Source: OFTM10 sp964196195 (GTDB lineage Bacteria > Actinomycetota > Acidimicrobiia > Acidimicrobiales > Aldehydirespiratoraceae). From it: DNA of 13,228 nucleotides. Both the position numbers and the translations under genes were made by a program. The DNA is taken from NCBI GenBank assembly GCA_964196195.1, contig CAXMSE010000031.1:1-13228 (forward strand), given 5' to 3'. Below, piece after piece: positions 1 through 5,768 of this stretch. The number at the start of each line of letters is the position of its first letter. Position 1 is the first letter of the stretch. Below the pieces are notes generated by a model. That model ran no database searches and was not told the DNA's origin. It was given only the letters and a program-made list of their open reading frames with translations.

Positions 1-619
1 GCTCGAGCCATTCGGCCGGAGTCTCGGGAAAGGTGACGTCCCATTGGTCGGCCAGGCGCGCCACGGTTCGGAGCGTGCGCTGGCGCCCCTTGCCCCCGAT
101 CACTATCGGGATGCGGTCCTGGACCGGCTTGGGCTCGCACCAGGCGTCGGTGAGCTCGAAGAACCGACCCTTGTGGGTGGTGGTGGTGTTTTGGAGCAGG
201 GAGACGATGACCTCCATGCCCTCCTCGAGCCGATCGGAGCGATCACGGAGCTCACCGAGCGGCATGCCGTATGCGTCGGACTCCATAAAGTTCCAACCCG
301 CCCCCATACCGAGCTCGAAACGGCCGTCGGAGATGTGATCGAGGGTGGCGGCCATATTGGCGGTGACCGCAGGGTGGCGGTGATGCATCCCGTTGACCAT
401 GGCCCCGATTCGGATGCGCGAGGTGGCCTGGGCAAGCGCGGCGAGCATGGTCCAGCCTTCGAGGTTGGGACCGTCGTACGGCGGCGCCAAGGGGTAGAAG
501 TGGTCCCAGTTCCACGCCGACTCGAACACCTCAATGTCGTCGGCAGCCCGCCAGATGTCGAGGAATTCGTTCCAGGTGGCGTGGTGGGGTGGGGTCTTGA
601 TGGCGTGGCGTCCGGTCAT
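1..619 (-). CDS. LLM-class (luciferase-like) flavin/F420-dependent oxidoreductase, C-terminus outside window
   Basis: The 206 visible residues have the bacterial luciferase-like TIM-barrel pattern. An early WNWDHF block is followed by RIRIGAMVNG, HRHPAVTANMAATLD, SDGRFELGMGAGW and, further on, PIVIGGKGRQRTL. These blocks are typical of F420- or FMN-dependent LLM oxidoreductases, which usually run about 280-320 residues, so roughly a third is missing off the left edge. The ATG overlaps the ligC stop codon in an ATGA (616-619), so the gene is the second cistron of the ligC operon and probably translationally coupled. The family covers dehydrogenases, monooxygenases and reductases, and neither the substrate nor the cofactor (F420 or FMN) can be read from this fragment. 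The context suggests a role in aromatic acid catabolism; that part is inference. The longer-looking open frames over this stretch on both strands are out-of-frame shadows. Confidence 0.88.
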   Translation of the reverse strand, partial: MTGRHAIKTPPHHATWNEFLDIWRAADDIEVFESAWNWDHFYPLAPPYDGPNLEGWTMLAALAQATSRIRIGAMVNGMHHRHPAVTANMAATLDHISDGRFELGMGAGWNFMESDAYGMPLGELRDRSDRLEEGMEVIVSLLQNTTTTHKGRFFELTDAWCEPKPVQDRIPIVIGGKGRQRTLRTVARLADQWDVTFPETPAEWLE

Positions 620-1554
620 AACGTCTGTTCCAACCGGTCGAGCGTGGTCATGGCGTCGAGACACTGTCGCACCGAAGCATTGGGCTCGCGCCCCTCATCG
701 ATCGCCGCGAAGAACTCGCGATCCTGGAGCTCGATCCCATCCATCGACACGTCCACCTGGGAAACATCGATCGGCTCGCCATGGCCGTCGATGAGTTCGT
801 CGTAGCGGGCGATATAGGTGCCGTTGTCGCAGATGTACCGAAAGAAAGTGCCGAGCGGCCCGTCGTTGTTGAATGACAGGGCCAGCGAACACACGGGTCC
901 CGACGCGACGGTGAGCCCAATGGTCATGTCCATGGCGATGCCCAGGTCGGGATGCTCGGGACCCTGCAGGGCGGTGACCCGATCGGCTACCTCGCCGGTC
1001 TGGTGCTGGAAGAGGTCGACCGTGTGACAAGCATGGTGCCAGAGGAGGTGATCGGTCCAGGTGCGGGCCTTGCCGAGGGCATTGGTGTTCTCCCTCCGGA
1101 AGAAGTAGGTCTCGACAACGAGGTGTTGGAGTTTCAGTTCACCCGCGACGATCCGGTTGTGAACCCACTGGTGGGAGGGGTTGAAGCGGCGGGTGTGACA
1201 CACCATTGCGGTGAGTGACGACGCATCTGCCACATCGACGAGCCGCTGGGAGTCGGCGAGGTTGTCGGCCATCGGGATCTCGACGAGCACGTGCTTCCCG
1301 GCATCGAGCACCTGAATCGCCTGGCCGGCGTGCATCTGGGTAGGGGTGGTGAGGATGGCGGCCTCGACTCCGGGCTGGTGAAGGCATTCGTCGAGGTCGA
1401 GCGACCAGTGCCCGATCCCCAGCTCCTCAGCCAAGGCCTCTGTGTCCGCCGGGTTGCCCCCAGCGAGCGAGACCACTTCGACACCATCGATCCTCTCGAT
1501 CCCCGCCAGGTGTTTGCGGGCGATCGCTCCCTCGCCGGCCATCACGATCTTCAT
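616..1554 (-). CDS. ligC: 4-carboxy-2-hydroxymuconate-6-semialdehyde dehydrogenase (LigC/PmdC type)
   Basis: This 312-residue Gfo/Idh/MocA-family protein oxidises CHMS, the ring-fission product of protocatechuate 4,5-cleavage, in its hemiacetal form to 2-pyrone-4,6-dicarboxylate, using NAD(P). The N-terminal Rossmann start is AGEGAIARKH (6-15). Blocks I recognise as specific to LigC/PmdC follow: GKHVLVEIPMAD (86-97), HTRRFNPSHQ (120-129), YFFRREN (150-156), WTDHLLWHHACHTVDLF (166-182), LGIAMDM (204-210), FNNDGPLGTFFRYICDNGT (228-246) and MDGIELQDREF (271-281). The general family's EKP lysine is replaced by EIP, which I recall as typical of LigC. The start at 1554 follows a GAGAGGTGG ribosome-binding site; upstream in-frame starts would run through the operator. 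It is the first cistron of an operon with the LLM gene (ATGA overlap) and is divergent from gntR. The family assignment is from memory of the sequence, not a search. Confidence 0.93.
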   Translation of the reverse strand: MKIVMAGEGAIARKHLAGIERIDGVEVVSLAGGNPADTEALAEELGIGHWSLDLDECLHQPGVEAAILTTPTQMHAGQAIQVLDAGKHVLVEIPMADNLADSQRLVDVADASSLTAMVCHTRRFNPSHQWVHNRIVAGELKLQHLVVETYFFRRENTNALGKARTWTDHLLWHHACHTVDLFQHQTGEVADRVTALQGPEHPDLGIAMDMTIGLTVASGPVCSLALSFNNDGPLGTFFRYICDNGTYIARYDELIDGHGEPIDVSQVDVSMDGIELQDREFFAAIDEGREPNASVRQCLDAMTTLDRLEQTL

Positions 1555-1574
1555 CTGCCCACCTCTCGTGGCTT

Positions 1575-1586
1575 GATTGGCGACAT
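1575..1586. promoter_or_regulatory. degenerate second copy of the GntR operator-like motif
   Basis: GATTGGCGACAT lies immediately beside the perfect palindrome that begins at 1588. It matches that motif at 10 of its first 11 positions (GATTG-x-CGACA) but lacks the complete right half-site. It could be a weaker tandem binding site about one helical turn away, or chance. Confidence 0.3.
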
Positions 1587-1587
1587 G

Positions 1588-1599
1588 ATTGTCGACAAT
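1588..1599. promoter_or_regulatory. perfect 12-bp palindromic operator ATTGTCGACAAT in the ligC/gntR intergenic region
   Basis: ATTGTCGACAAT reads identically on both strands. It lies 33 bp upstream of the ligC start and 52 bp upstream of the gntR start, between two divergent genes. The TTGT-N2-ACAA core is the sort of short palindrome bound by FadR/FCD-type GntR regulators. A variant with the same ATTGT/ACAAT half-sites occurs at 5563-5574 upstream of the dienelactone hydrolase-ligJK operon. On the minus strand TATTGT (1600-1595) could be a -10-like hexamer for ligC, so a bound repressor would block it. Binding by the adjacent GntR protein is inference. Confidence 0.65.
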
Positions 1600-1602
1600 A
1601 GT

Positions 1603-1616
1603 CGTGGATCTCCACG
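1603..1616. promoter_or_regulatory. inverted repeat CGTGGA-TC-TCCACG next to the operator
   Basis: Two perfect 6-bp arms are separated by 2 bp, starting 4 bp after the ATTGTCGACAAT palindrome and within the likely gntR leader. Its sequence is unrelated to the GntR-type site, so it may bind another regulator or form a small hairpin. With only one copy in the window, no partner can be named. Confidence 0.35.
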
Positions 1617-1651
1617 GCCTGCGAGCCGGATCGACTCTGCCCAGAGAGACA

Positions 1652-2293
1652 ATGACGCGCACCGACACCATTACCGACGACCTCCGTCAAGACATCCTGA
1701 GTGGCGTGTTCCCACCCGGCGATCGGCTGGTGGAGCTCCAGCTGACTCAGCGCTACGACTGTGGACGAGCCACCGTGCGCGGCGCTCTGGTGGAGCTCGC
1801 CACCGAAGGACTCGTGGATCGCGAGGCCAACCGCGGTGCGACGGTGCGACGGATCTCGGTGGGCGAGGCAATAGAGATAACCGAAGCCCGAGGGGCCCTC
1901 GAGAGTTTGGTGGCATCTCATGCCGCCCGCCACGCAAGTGCCGAGGAACGGGTGGCCCTCCGGTGCGTCGTGGCCGACATGCGTGAGGCGGTGGCGGCAG
2001 ACAGCACAGCCACTTACGCCGAACTCAATCGGCAGTTCCATCGCCTGCTCCGTGAGATGAGCGGCCATTCCGTTGCGGCCGATCTGGTGGCCAACCTGCG
2101 CGACCGCGCCGCCTATCACCAGTACCGCCTTGCGATAATGCCCGGACGCGCTGCCGTTTCCGTTGAGCAGCATGCAGCAATCGCGTCTGCAATCGAGAAT
2201 CACGACGAGGCCACGGCCGCGGCAGCCATGGACGCCCATCTTCGATCGGTGATCGAGGTTCTACGTCGATGGGGCGACGCCGGTCCGATCTGA
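1652..2293 (+). CDS. GntR-family (FadR/FCD subfamily) transcriptional regulator
   Basis: This 213-residue protein has an N-terminal winged helix-turn-helix (about 1-70): LRQDILSGVFPPGDRLVE, then RATVRGALVELATEGLVDREANRGATV. The C-terminal all-helical FCD ligand domain (about 75-205) shows the usual metal-ligand pattern, with N126 and H130 (ELNRQFH), H174 (EQH) and H196 (DAHL). FCD regulators commonly bind small organic acids and release DNA on binding. The start at 1652 is chosen because it begins at the normal helix-turn-helix spacing and follows AGAGAGA; the in-frame ATG at 1589 lies inside the operator palindrome. It is divergent from ligC, and matching palindromes sit before ligC and before the ligJK operon. 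It is therefore the likely regulator of the cluster and of itself, with a pathway intermediate as inducer (inference). Confidence 0.9.
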   Translation: MTRTDTITDDLRQDILSGVFPPGDRLVELQLTQRYDCGRATVRGALVELATEGLVDREANRGATVRRISVGEAIEITEARGALESLVASHAARHASAEERVALRCVVADMREAVAADSTATYAELNRQFHRLLREMSGHSVAADLVANLRDRAAYHQYRLAIMPGRAAVSVEQHAAIASAIENHDEATAAAAMDAHLRSVIEVLRRWGDAGPI

Positions 2294-2314
2294 ATCGCGC
2301 CATACTGCCCGGGT

Positions 2315-3109
2315 ATGTCTGAATTCGACGACGAGACCAGCATCGAACTGGTCGAACCCGGGCGCTGGGCGACGCGGCTCTCGAAGTATTGGAACATCGG
2401 CGAGAACAGCAACGGTGGCTATGCCCTGTCCCCGGTGCTTCGCGCCCTCCAACAGCTGTCCAGCCAGCCCGACCCGATCACCGTCACCACCCACTTCTTC
2501 CGGCCGAGTCAGGGTGATCTCGACGGTGAGGTGCATGCTGAGGTGCTTCGCGCCGGACGCACCCTCACCAGCGCCACCGGCTCCCTCATTCAGGAAGGCA
2601 AGAGCCGCCTGACGGTGCTGGCCGCGTTCGGCGACCTCGGCGGCGCCACCGTGTCTGATCGCGACATCACGTCGCCTCCGCCCGATCTCCCCCCGCCCGA
2701 CGAATGCCTGGTTCGCTCGGGCACCGAACAAGGGATCGATCTCCCGATCATGGAGCGAACCGACGTGAGGGTCAGGCCCGAGCACGCAGGCGCAGGCACC
2801 CATCACCTCGCCGAACTCGAAGGGTGGATCCGCTTCGCCGATGGCACCGAGCCCACCGCAATGGCGCTGCCCTTCTTCGCCGATGCCTTCCCTCCTTCGG
2901 TGTTCTCACTGATGGGTCGGATCGGCTGGGTTCCCACCGTGGAACTCACCGTTCACGTTCGCCGGCGACCGGCCGTCGGTTGGCTGAGCGCGCGGTTCGA
3001 GTGCGACGATCTCCACGATGGTCGGCTCATCGAATCGGGGCGCCTGTGGGACTCCACCGGAGCGCTGGTGGCCCAGAGCCGCCAGATCGGCCTCCTCCTC
3101 TCGGACTGA
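2315..3109 (+). CDS. acyl-CoA thioesterase-like protein (TesB-type double hotdog)
   Basis: The 264 residues form two hotdog halves. The N-terminal half (about 1-115) contains the helix segment NGGYALSPVLRAL (33-45) and a strand VTTHFFRPS. The C-terminal half (about 150-264) ends in DLHDGRLIESGRLWDSTG followed by ALVAQSRQIGLL, the typical TesB/4HBT_3 finish with Asp and Gln. Enzymes of this group hydrolyse acyl-CoA thioesters in the cytoplasm. The gene starts 21 bp after gntR with no strong ribosome-binding site, and probably belongs to the same transcript. It converges on ligK with 18 bp between the stops. The 4,5-cleavage pathway has no CoA intermediates, so its role may be housekeeping, or release of an aromatic acid from a CoA ester made upstream. 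The substrate cannot be read from the sequence. Confidence 0.82.
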   Translation: MSEFDDETSIELVEPGRWATRLSKYWNIGENSNGGYALSPVLRALQQLSSQPDPITVTTHFFRPSQGDLDGEVHAEVLRAGRTLTSATGSLIQEGKSRLTVLAAFGDLGGATVSDRDITSPPPDLPPPDECLVRSGTEQGIDLPIMERTDVRVRPEHAGAGTHHLAELEGWIRFADGTEPTAMALPFFADAFPPSVFSLMGRIGWVPTVELTVHVRRRPAVGWLSARFECDDLHDGRLIESGRLWDSTGALVAQSRQIGLLLSD

Positions 3110-3127
3110 GCGACCCCTGTCTCGCGG

Positions 3128-3835
3128 TCAGTCGTCGAGGGCATCGATCCATTCGACACCCATGGCTTGGAGCTTGTCCCTCAATCCGTAGAAATCGAGG
3201 CCCAGCTCGCCCGCGGCGAGTCTCGAACGCGTCTTTTCCTCATTGGCCAACCGCTCATTGGACTTTCCGAGAGCCCAATCGGCTTCGGTGCGGGCGACCA
3301 CCACGACCCCATCGTCGTCCGCGCACACGACATCACCGGGATTGACCACCTGCTCACCCAGCCGGATGGGCACGTTGACGGAGCCGGGCGTGTTCTTCAC
3401 CGTGCCCTGACACGACACATGTTGTGACCATACGGGGAAGCCCATCTCACGAAGGTCAGCGGTATCGCGGACTCCGGCGTCGATCACCAGCCCGCGAACA
3501 CCTCGCCTCATCAGTGATGTGGCCAGCAAGTCGCCGAACATCCCGTGAGGGGAGGGAGCGGTGCTGGCCACGACGAGAATGTCGCCCGCCGCGCACTGCT
3601 CCACCGCGGCGTGGATCATGCCGTTGTCGCCAGGATGGGTGAGCACGGTGACCGCGCAGCCCGCGACCTTCACTCCCTGCTGGATAGGGGTGATGTGGGG
3701 GCCGACGTAGCCACGCCGTCCGATGGCTTCGTGCACGGTGGCGGTGCCGACGGCGGCAAGCTGATCGACCACCGCGAGGGGAGCTCGCTCGATGTGTCGG
3801 ACCACCACGTGGCGAGGACCGTGGGCGTTGGTCAT
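3128..3835 (-). CDS. ligK: 4-carboxy-4-hydroxy-2-oxoadipate aldolase / oxaloacetate decarboxylase (LigK/GalC/PmdF type)
   Basis: This 235-residue class II aldolase of the RraA-like fold splits 4-carboxy-4-hydroxy-2-oxoadipate into pyruvate and oxaloacetate, the last step of the protocatechuate 4,5-cleavage and gallate pathways. Visible family blocks are TATVHEAIGRRGYV (31-44), GDNGMIHAAVEQCAAGDILVV (69-89), GDLLATSLMRRGVRGLVIDA (101-120) with GVRD (121-124), and NPGDVVCADDDGVVVV (165-180). The Arg123-Asp124 pair of GVRD corresponds to the substrate and metal-binding Arg-Asp known in this family. The start overlaps the ligJ stop codon in an ATGA, so it is the last cistron of the dienelactone hydrolase-ligJ-ligK operon. 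Length is normal and the gene looks intact. A bare RraA-like regulator is less likely, given the ligJ linkage and the C-terminal extension. Confidence 0.93.
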   Translation of the reverse strand: MTNAHGPRHVVVRHIERAPLAVVDQLAAVGTATVHEAIGRRGYVGPHITPIQQGVKVAGCAVTVLTHPGDNGMIHAAVEQCAAGDILVVASTAPSPHGMFGDLLATSLMRRGVRGLVIDAGVRDTADLREMGFPVWSQHVSCQGTVKNTPGSVNVPIRLGEQVVNPGDVVCADDDGVVVVARTEADWALGKSNERLANEEKTRSRLAAGELGLDFYGLRDKLQAMGVEWIDALDD

Positions 3836-4839
3836 GAACCGTCTCCGAGTCGGGGATAGACGCGTCGGATGTTGCCGTCACAGATCTGCTTGCGTTCGCC
3901 GTCGCTGAGGTCGGCGCCGTCGACATAGATCAGGGTGTCGTCGTAGTAGTTGCCGGTGTCGGGGTCGATGCCGCGTACCGCTCCCACCATCTCCGACGCG
4001 AAGAGGATGTTGTCGACGGGGACAACAGCGGTGAGCAGGTCGATGCCGGGCTGGTGGTAGACGCACGTGTCGAACCAGATGTGATCGAGGAGCCCATCGA
4101 AATCCCAACCCTGATCCTGGGCCATGCCCTTGAAACGGCCCCAGTGGTAGGGAACCGCACCGCCGCCGTGGGGTATGACCCATCTCAGCCCCGGGAAGTC
4201 CTTCATGAAGCCTGAAGTGAGCGCCTGCACGAAGGCGGTGGTGTCGGCGCCCAAGTAGTGCGATCCGGTGGTCCAGAAGTTGTCGTTGCAAGAGGTGGAC
4301 ACGTGGATCATGCCCGGCACGTCGAGCTCCTGCATCTTCTCCCACAAGGGCCACCAGTAGCGGTCGTAGAGAGGAGGCCCGGTCCAGAACCCGCCCGTTG
4401 GGTCGGGGTTGACGTTGCAGCCGATGAAGCCCATCTCGCCGACACAGCGCTGGAGCTCGCGAACCGAACTGTCGATCGACGCACCCGGCGACTGGGGAAG
4501 TTGGGCTACCGGCACGAAGTTGTTCGGGTAGAGGTCACAAACCCGGCGGACCAGCTCATTTTGGTGCTCGCTCCAGAACCGAGACGTGTGCCCGTTGCCG
4601 ATGTGATGACCCATCCAGCTTGCCCTCGGCGAGAAGATCGTGAGATCGGTCCCCCGCTCGCGTTGGAATTTGAGCTGGGCCCCCTCGACGCTTTCGCGAA
4701 GGGCATCGTCGGAGACGTCGATAGTTCCTTTCTGACCGACGTGAGCAGGGTCGGCGGCCACTGCCGCCTTCTGCTCATCACGCCACTCTCCCACCGGCGC
4801 GGGCGTAGTGGTGTAGTGCCCGTGACAATCGATGATCAA
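3832..4839 (-). CDS. ligJ: 4-oxalomesaconate hydratase (LigJ type, amidohydrolase superfamily)
   Basis: This 335-residue enzyme adds water to 4-oxalomesaconate, giving 4-carboxy-4-hydroxy-2-oxoadipate, the LigK substrate. Metal-ligand candidates are H6 and H8 (IIDCHGHY), H179 (GMIHV) and E283 (FASEMVGA); they agree within one residue with the zinc ligands I recall for Sphingobium LigJ. Other recognisable blocks are TIFSPRAS (67-74), MGFIGCNVNPDP (136-147), PHGGGAVPYHWGRF (223-236), WFDTCVYHQPGI (255-266) and SEMVGAVRGIDPDTG (282-296). The TTG start at 4839 is preferred: a GAGG ribosome-binding site (4851-4848) lies 8 bases upstream and the protein then begins MIIDCHGH as in the family. An in-frame GTG at 4863 would add eight residues. 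The gene follows the dienelactone hydrolase gene by 10 bp and overlaps ligK by 4. Confidence 0.93.
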   Translation of the reverse strand: MIIDCHGHYTTTPAPVGEWRDEQKAAVAADPAHVGQKGTIDVSDDALRESVEGAQLKFQRERGTDLTIFSPRASWMGHHIGNGHTSRFWSEHQNELVRRVCDLYPNNFVPVAQLPQSPGASIDSSVRELQRCVGEMGFIGCNVNPDPTGGFWTGPPLYDRYWWPLWEKMQELDVPGMIHVSTSCNDNFWTTGSHYLGADTTAFVQALTSGFMKDFPGLRWVIPHGGGAVPYHWGRFKGMAQDQGWDFDGLLDHIWFDTCVYHQPGIDLLTAVVPVDNILFASEMVGAVRGIDPDTGNYYDDTLIYVDGADLSDGERKQICDGNIRRVYPRLGDGS

Positions 4840-4847
4840 GGCGTTCG

Positions 4848-4851
4848 CCTC
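4848..4851 (-). promoter_or_regulatory. ribosome-binding site that sets the ligJ TTG start
   Basis: GAGG on the minus strand overlaps the TGA stop of the dienelactone hydrolase gene and lies 8 bases before the TTG at 4839. No equally good site precedes the GTG at 4863. This arrangement also suggests termination-reinitiation coupling between the two genes. Confidence 0.55.
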
Positions 4852-5524
4852 AGCCTGCTGCACCGAACGCGTCGTTAGCGGCTGCCAGGAAGGCGAGGGT
4901 CCGCTGCAAGGCAAGCTCGGCTGAGTCGGGGTGGAAGGATCCCCGCGCGTCGCAGCTGAAACCGTGGCCAGCATCGTCGTAGACGTGTACCGGAACATCG
5001 GGATAACGGTCGGCGACTTTCTGCACACCCTCGAGAGGGATCGACGGATCAAGGGCACCGAAATGCAACATGGTGGGTACCTGCGGCGCCTTGTCGATGA
5101 ACACCGGCACCTGGCCCCCGTAGTAGCCCACTGCTACGTCGACAGGCAGGGAGTGCGCGGCGAGCCAGGCGAGGCTCCCGCCGTAGCAGTAGCCAATCAC
5201 CGCAACGGGCCCCGTGGGGCTCACCTGGGCGACCGCAGCGGCCATGTCGCTCACAGAGTCGTCCCATTCGAACTGGCCCATCAGCCCTTTCCCTCGCTCG
5301 ATTCCTGCTGGGTCGTAGTCGAGTTCGACACCCCGCTCGGCCCGGTCGAAGAGGGCGGGCGCGATCGCCCGAAATCCCAGACCAGCGAAGCGGTCGACGA
5401 CGGACCGTATGTGGGCGTTGACGCCGAAGATCTCCTGGATGACCACTACTGAAGCAACAGCACCCTCGGGGTGGACCTCGTAGGCGTCTAGTTCGTGTCC
5501 GTCGGCGGCAACCAGTGTCGGCAT
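4850..5524 (-). CDS. dienelactone hydrolase family protein; candidate lactonase of the 4,5-cleavage pathway
   Basis: This 224-residue alpha/beta hydrolase of the DLH family has its full catalytic set: nucleophile C113 in GYCYGG, D159 in GALDP and H187 in AGHGF. It also has E31 in QEIFG, the residue that positions the cysteine in DLH proteins. Such enzymes open cyclic enol esters, classically dienelactone. The gene is the first cistron of an operon with ligJ and ligK and lies downstream of the 5561-5576 operator. The pathway needs a lactonase that opens 2-pyrone-4,6-dicarboxylate between LigC and LigJ, and no LigI-type amidohydrolase is in the window. This enzyme may fill that role, but that is inference. 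The ATG at 5524 starts the normal DLH N-terminus behind a weak GGGGA ribosome-binding site; upstream in-frame ATGs run through the operator and the ligAB fossil. Confidence 0.9.
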   Translation of the reverse strand: MPTLVAADGHELDAYEVHPEGAVASVVVIQEIFGVNAHIRSVVDRFAGLGFRAIAPALFDRAERGVELDYDPAGIERGKGLMGQFEWDDSVSDMAAAVAQVSPTGPVAVIGYCYGGSLAWLAAHSLPVDVAVGYYGGQVPVFIDKAPQVPTMLHFGALDPSIPLEGVQKVADRYPDVPVHVYDDAGHGFSCDARGSFHPDSAELALQRTLAFLAAANDAFGAAG

Positions 5525-5552
5525 CTTGAGTCCCCTATTTGTAGGCCGGATT

Positions 5553-5561
5553 ACTATCACA
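5553..5561 (-). promoter_or_regulatory. possible extended -10 promoter element of the DLH-ligJK operon
   Basis: TGTGATAGT on the minus strand resembles an extended -10 (TG-N-TATAAT, with GATAGT as hexamer). It would put the transcription start about 20 bases before the ATG at 5524. The operator palindrome lies directly upstream, over the -35 region. On the opposite strand the operator contains a consensus TTGACA (5567-5572), but no convincing -10 follows it toward the ligAB fossil. Confidence 0.33.
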
Positions 5562-5576
5562 GATTGTTGACAATCT
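5561..5576. promoter_or_regulatory. palindromic operator AGATTGTTGACAATCT before the DLH-ligJK operon and ligAB fossil
   Basis: The 16-bp site is a palindrome except at its two central bases (arms AGATTGT and ACAATCT). It shares the ATTGT-N2-ACAAT core with the perfect palindrome at 1588-1599. I found no third full copy by eye. It lies between the divergent dienelactone hydrolase gene and the ligA remnant, so it could have controlled both directions. The likely ligand is the GntR/FCD protein encoded at 1652-2293 (inference). Confidence 0.65.
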
Positions 5577-5688
5577 TGTCGGCAGTCTCGCACGTTGAGC
5601 CGTGAACATGTCAACCCGATGCCGTCGACTCCCCAGGAGTACTCTTCGGGAGCGTTGCTCGGAGAACAGGCGCAGAAGGAAGGGTCGA

Positions 5689-5768
5689 ATGGCTGACAGA
5701 GCATCCTCGCGACGGGAGATCCCGGGCACGCCGATCTTCGATGGCTCCGCCTCGAGGCGAGGCCTGAC
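5689..5768 (+). pseudogene. ligA: N-terminal remnant of ligA (protocatechuate 4,5-dioxygenase alpha subunit)
   Basis: A good ribosome-binding site (AGAAGGAAGG, 5674-5683) precedes ATG 5689. The reading frame gives MADRASSRREIPGTPIFDGS then ASRRGL. The IPGTxxF...xRxGy block is how LigA alpha subunits begin (I recall DIPGTRVFTAQRARKGYNLN in Sphingobium LigA). After about 25 codons the resemblance ends and the frame continues into meaningless residues, while the neighbouring frame becomes LigB. The normal alpha subunit is about 120-140 residues and its body is absent. The intact start signals and clean frame up to the junction indicate a recent deletion or an assembly error. Because this remnant is short, the LigA assignment rests on one block plus the adjacent LigB piece. 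Confidence 0.72.

Noticed and set aside
44..805. Long plus-strand open frame opposite the LLM and ligC genes
   Set aside because: Its residues have no family pattern, while the minus-strand frames give clear LLM and LigC proteins; it is a high-GC shadow.
1427..2239. Minus-strand open frame antisense to the gntR gene
   Set aside because: The plus-strand GntR helix-turn-helix and FCD domains are clear; the antisense frame also crosses the ligC promoter region.
3110..3127. Bidirectional terminator between the converging thioesterase and ligK genes
   Set aside because: Only 18 bp separate the stops and any dyad (CTGA...TCAG) is badly mismatched, with no T-run.
4821..4832. GTGACAATCGAT as a third GntR-type operator
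   Set aside because: Only one half-site matches, and the bases encode the conserved IDCH of LigJ.
4258..4878. Plus-strand open frame of 206 codons opposite ligJ
   Set aside because: It is antisense to well-conserved ligJ codons and has no recognisable domain.
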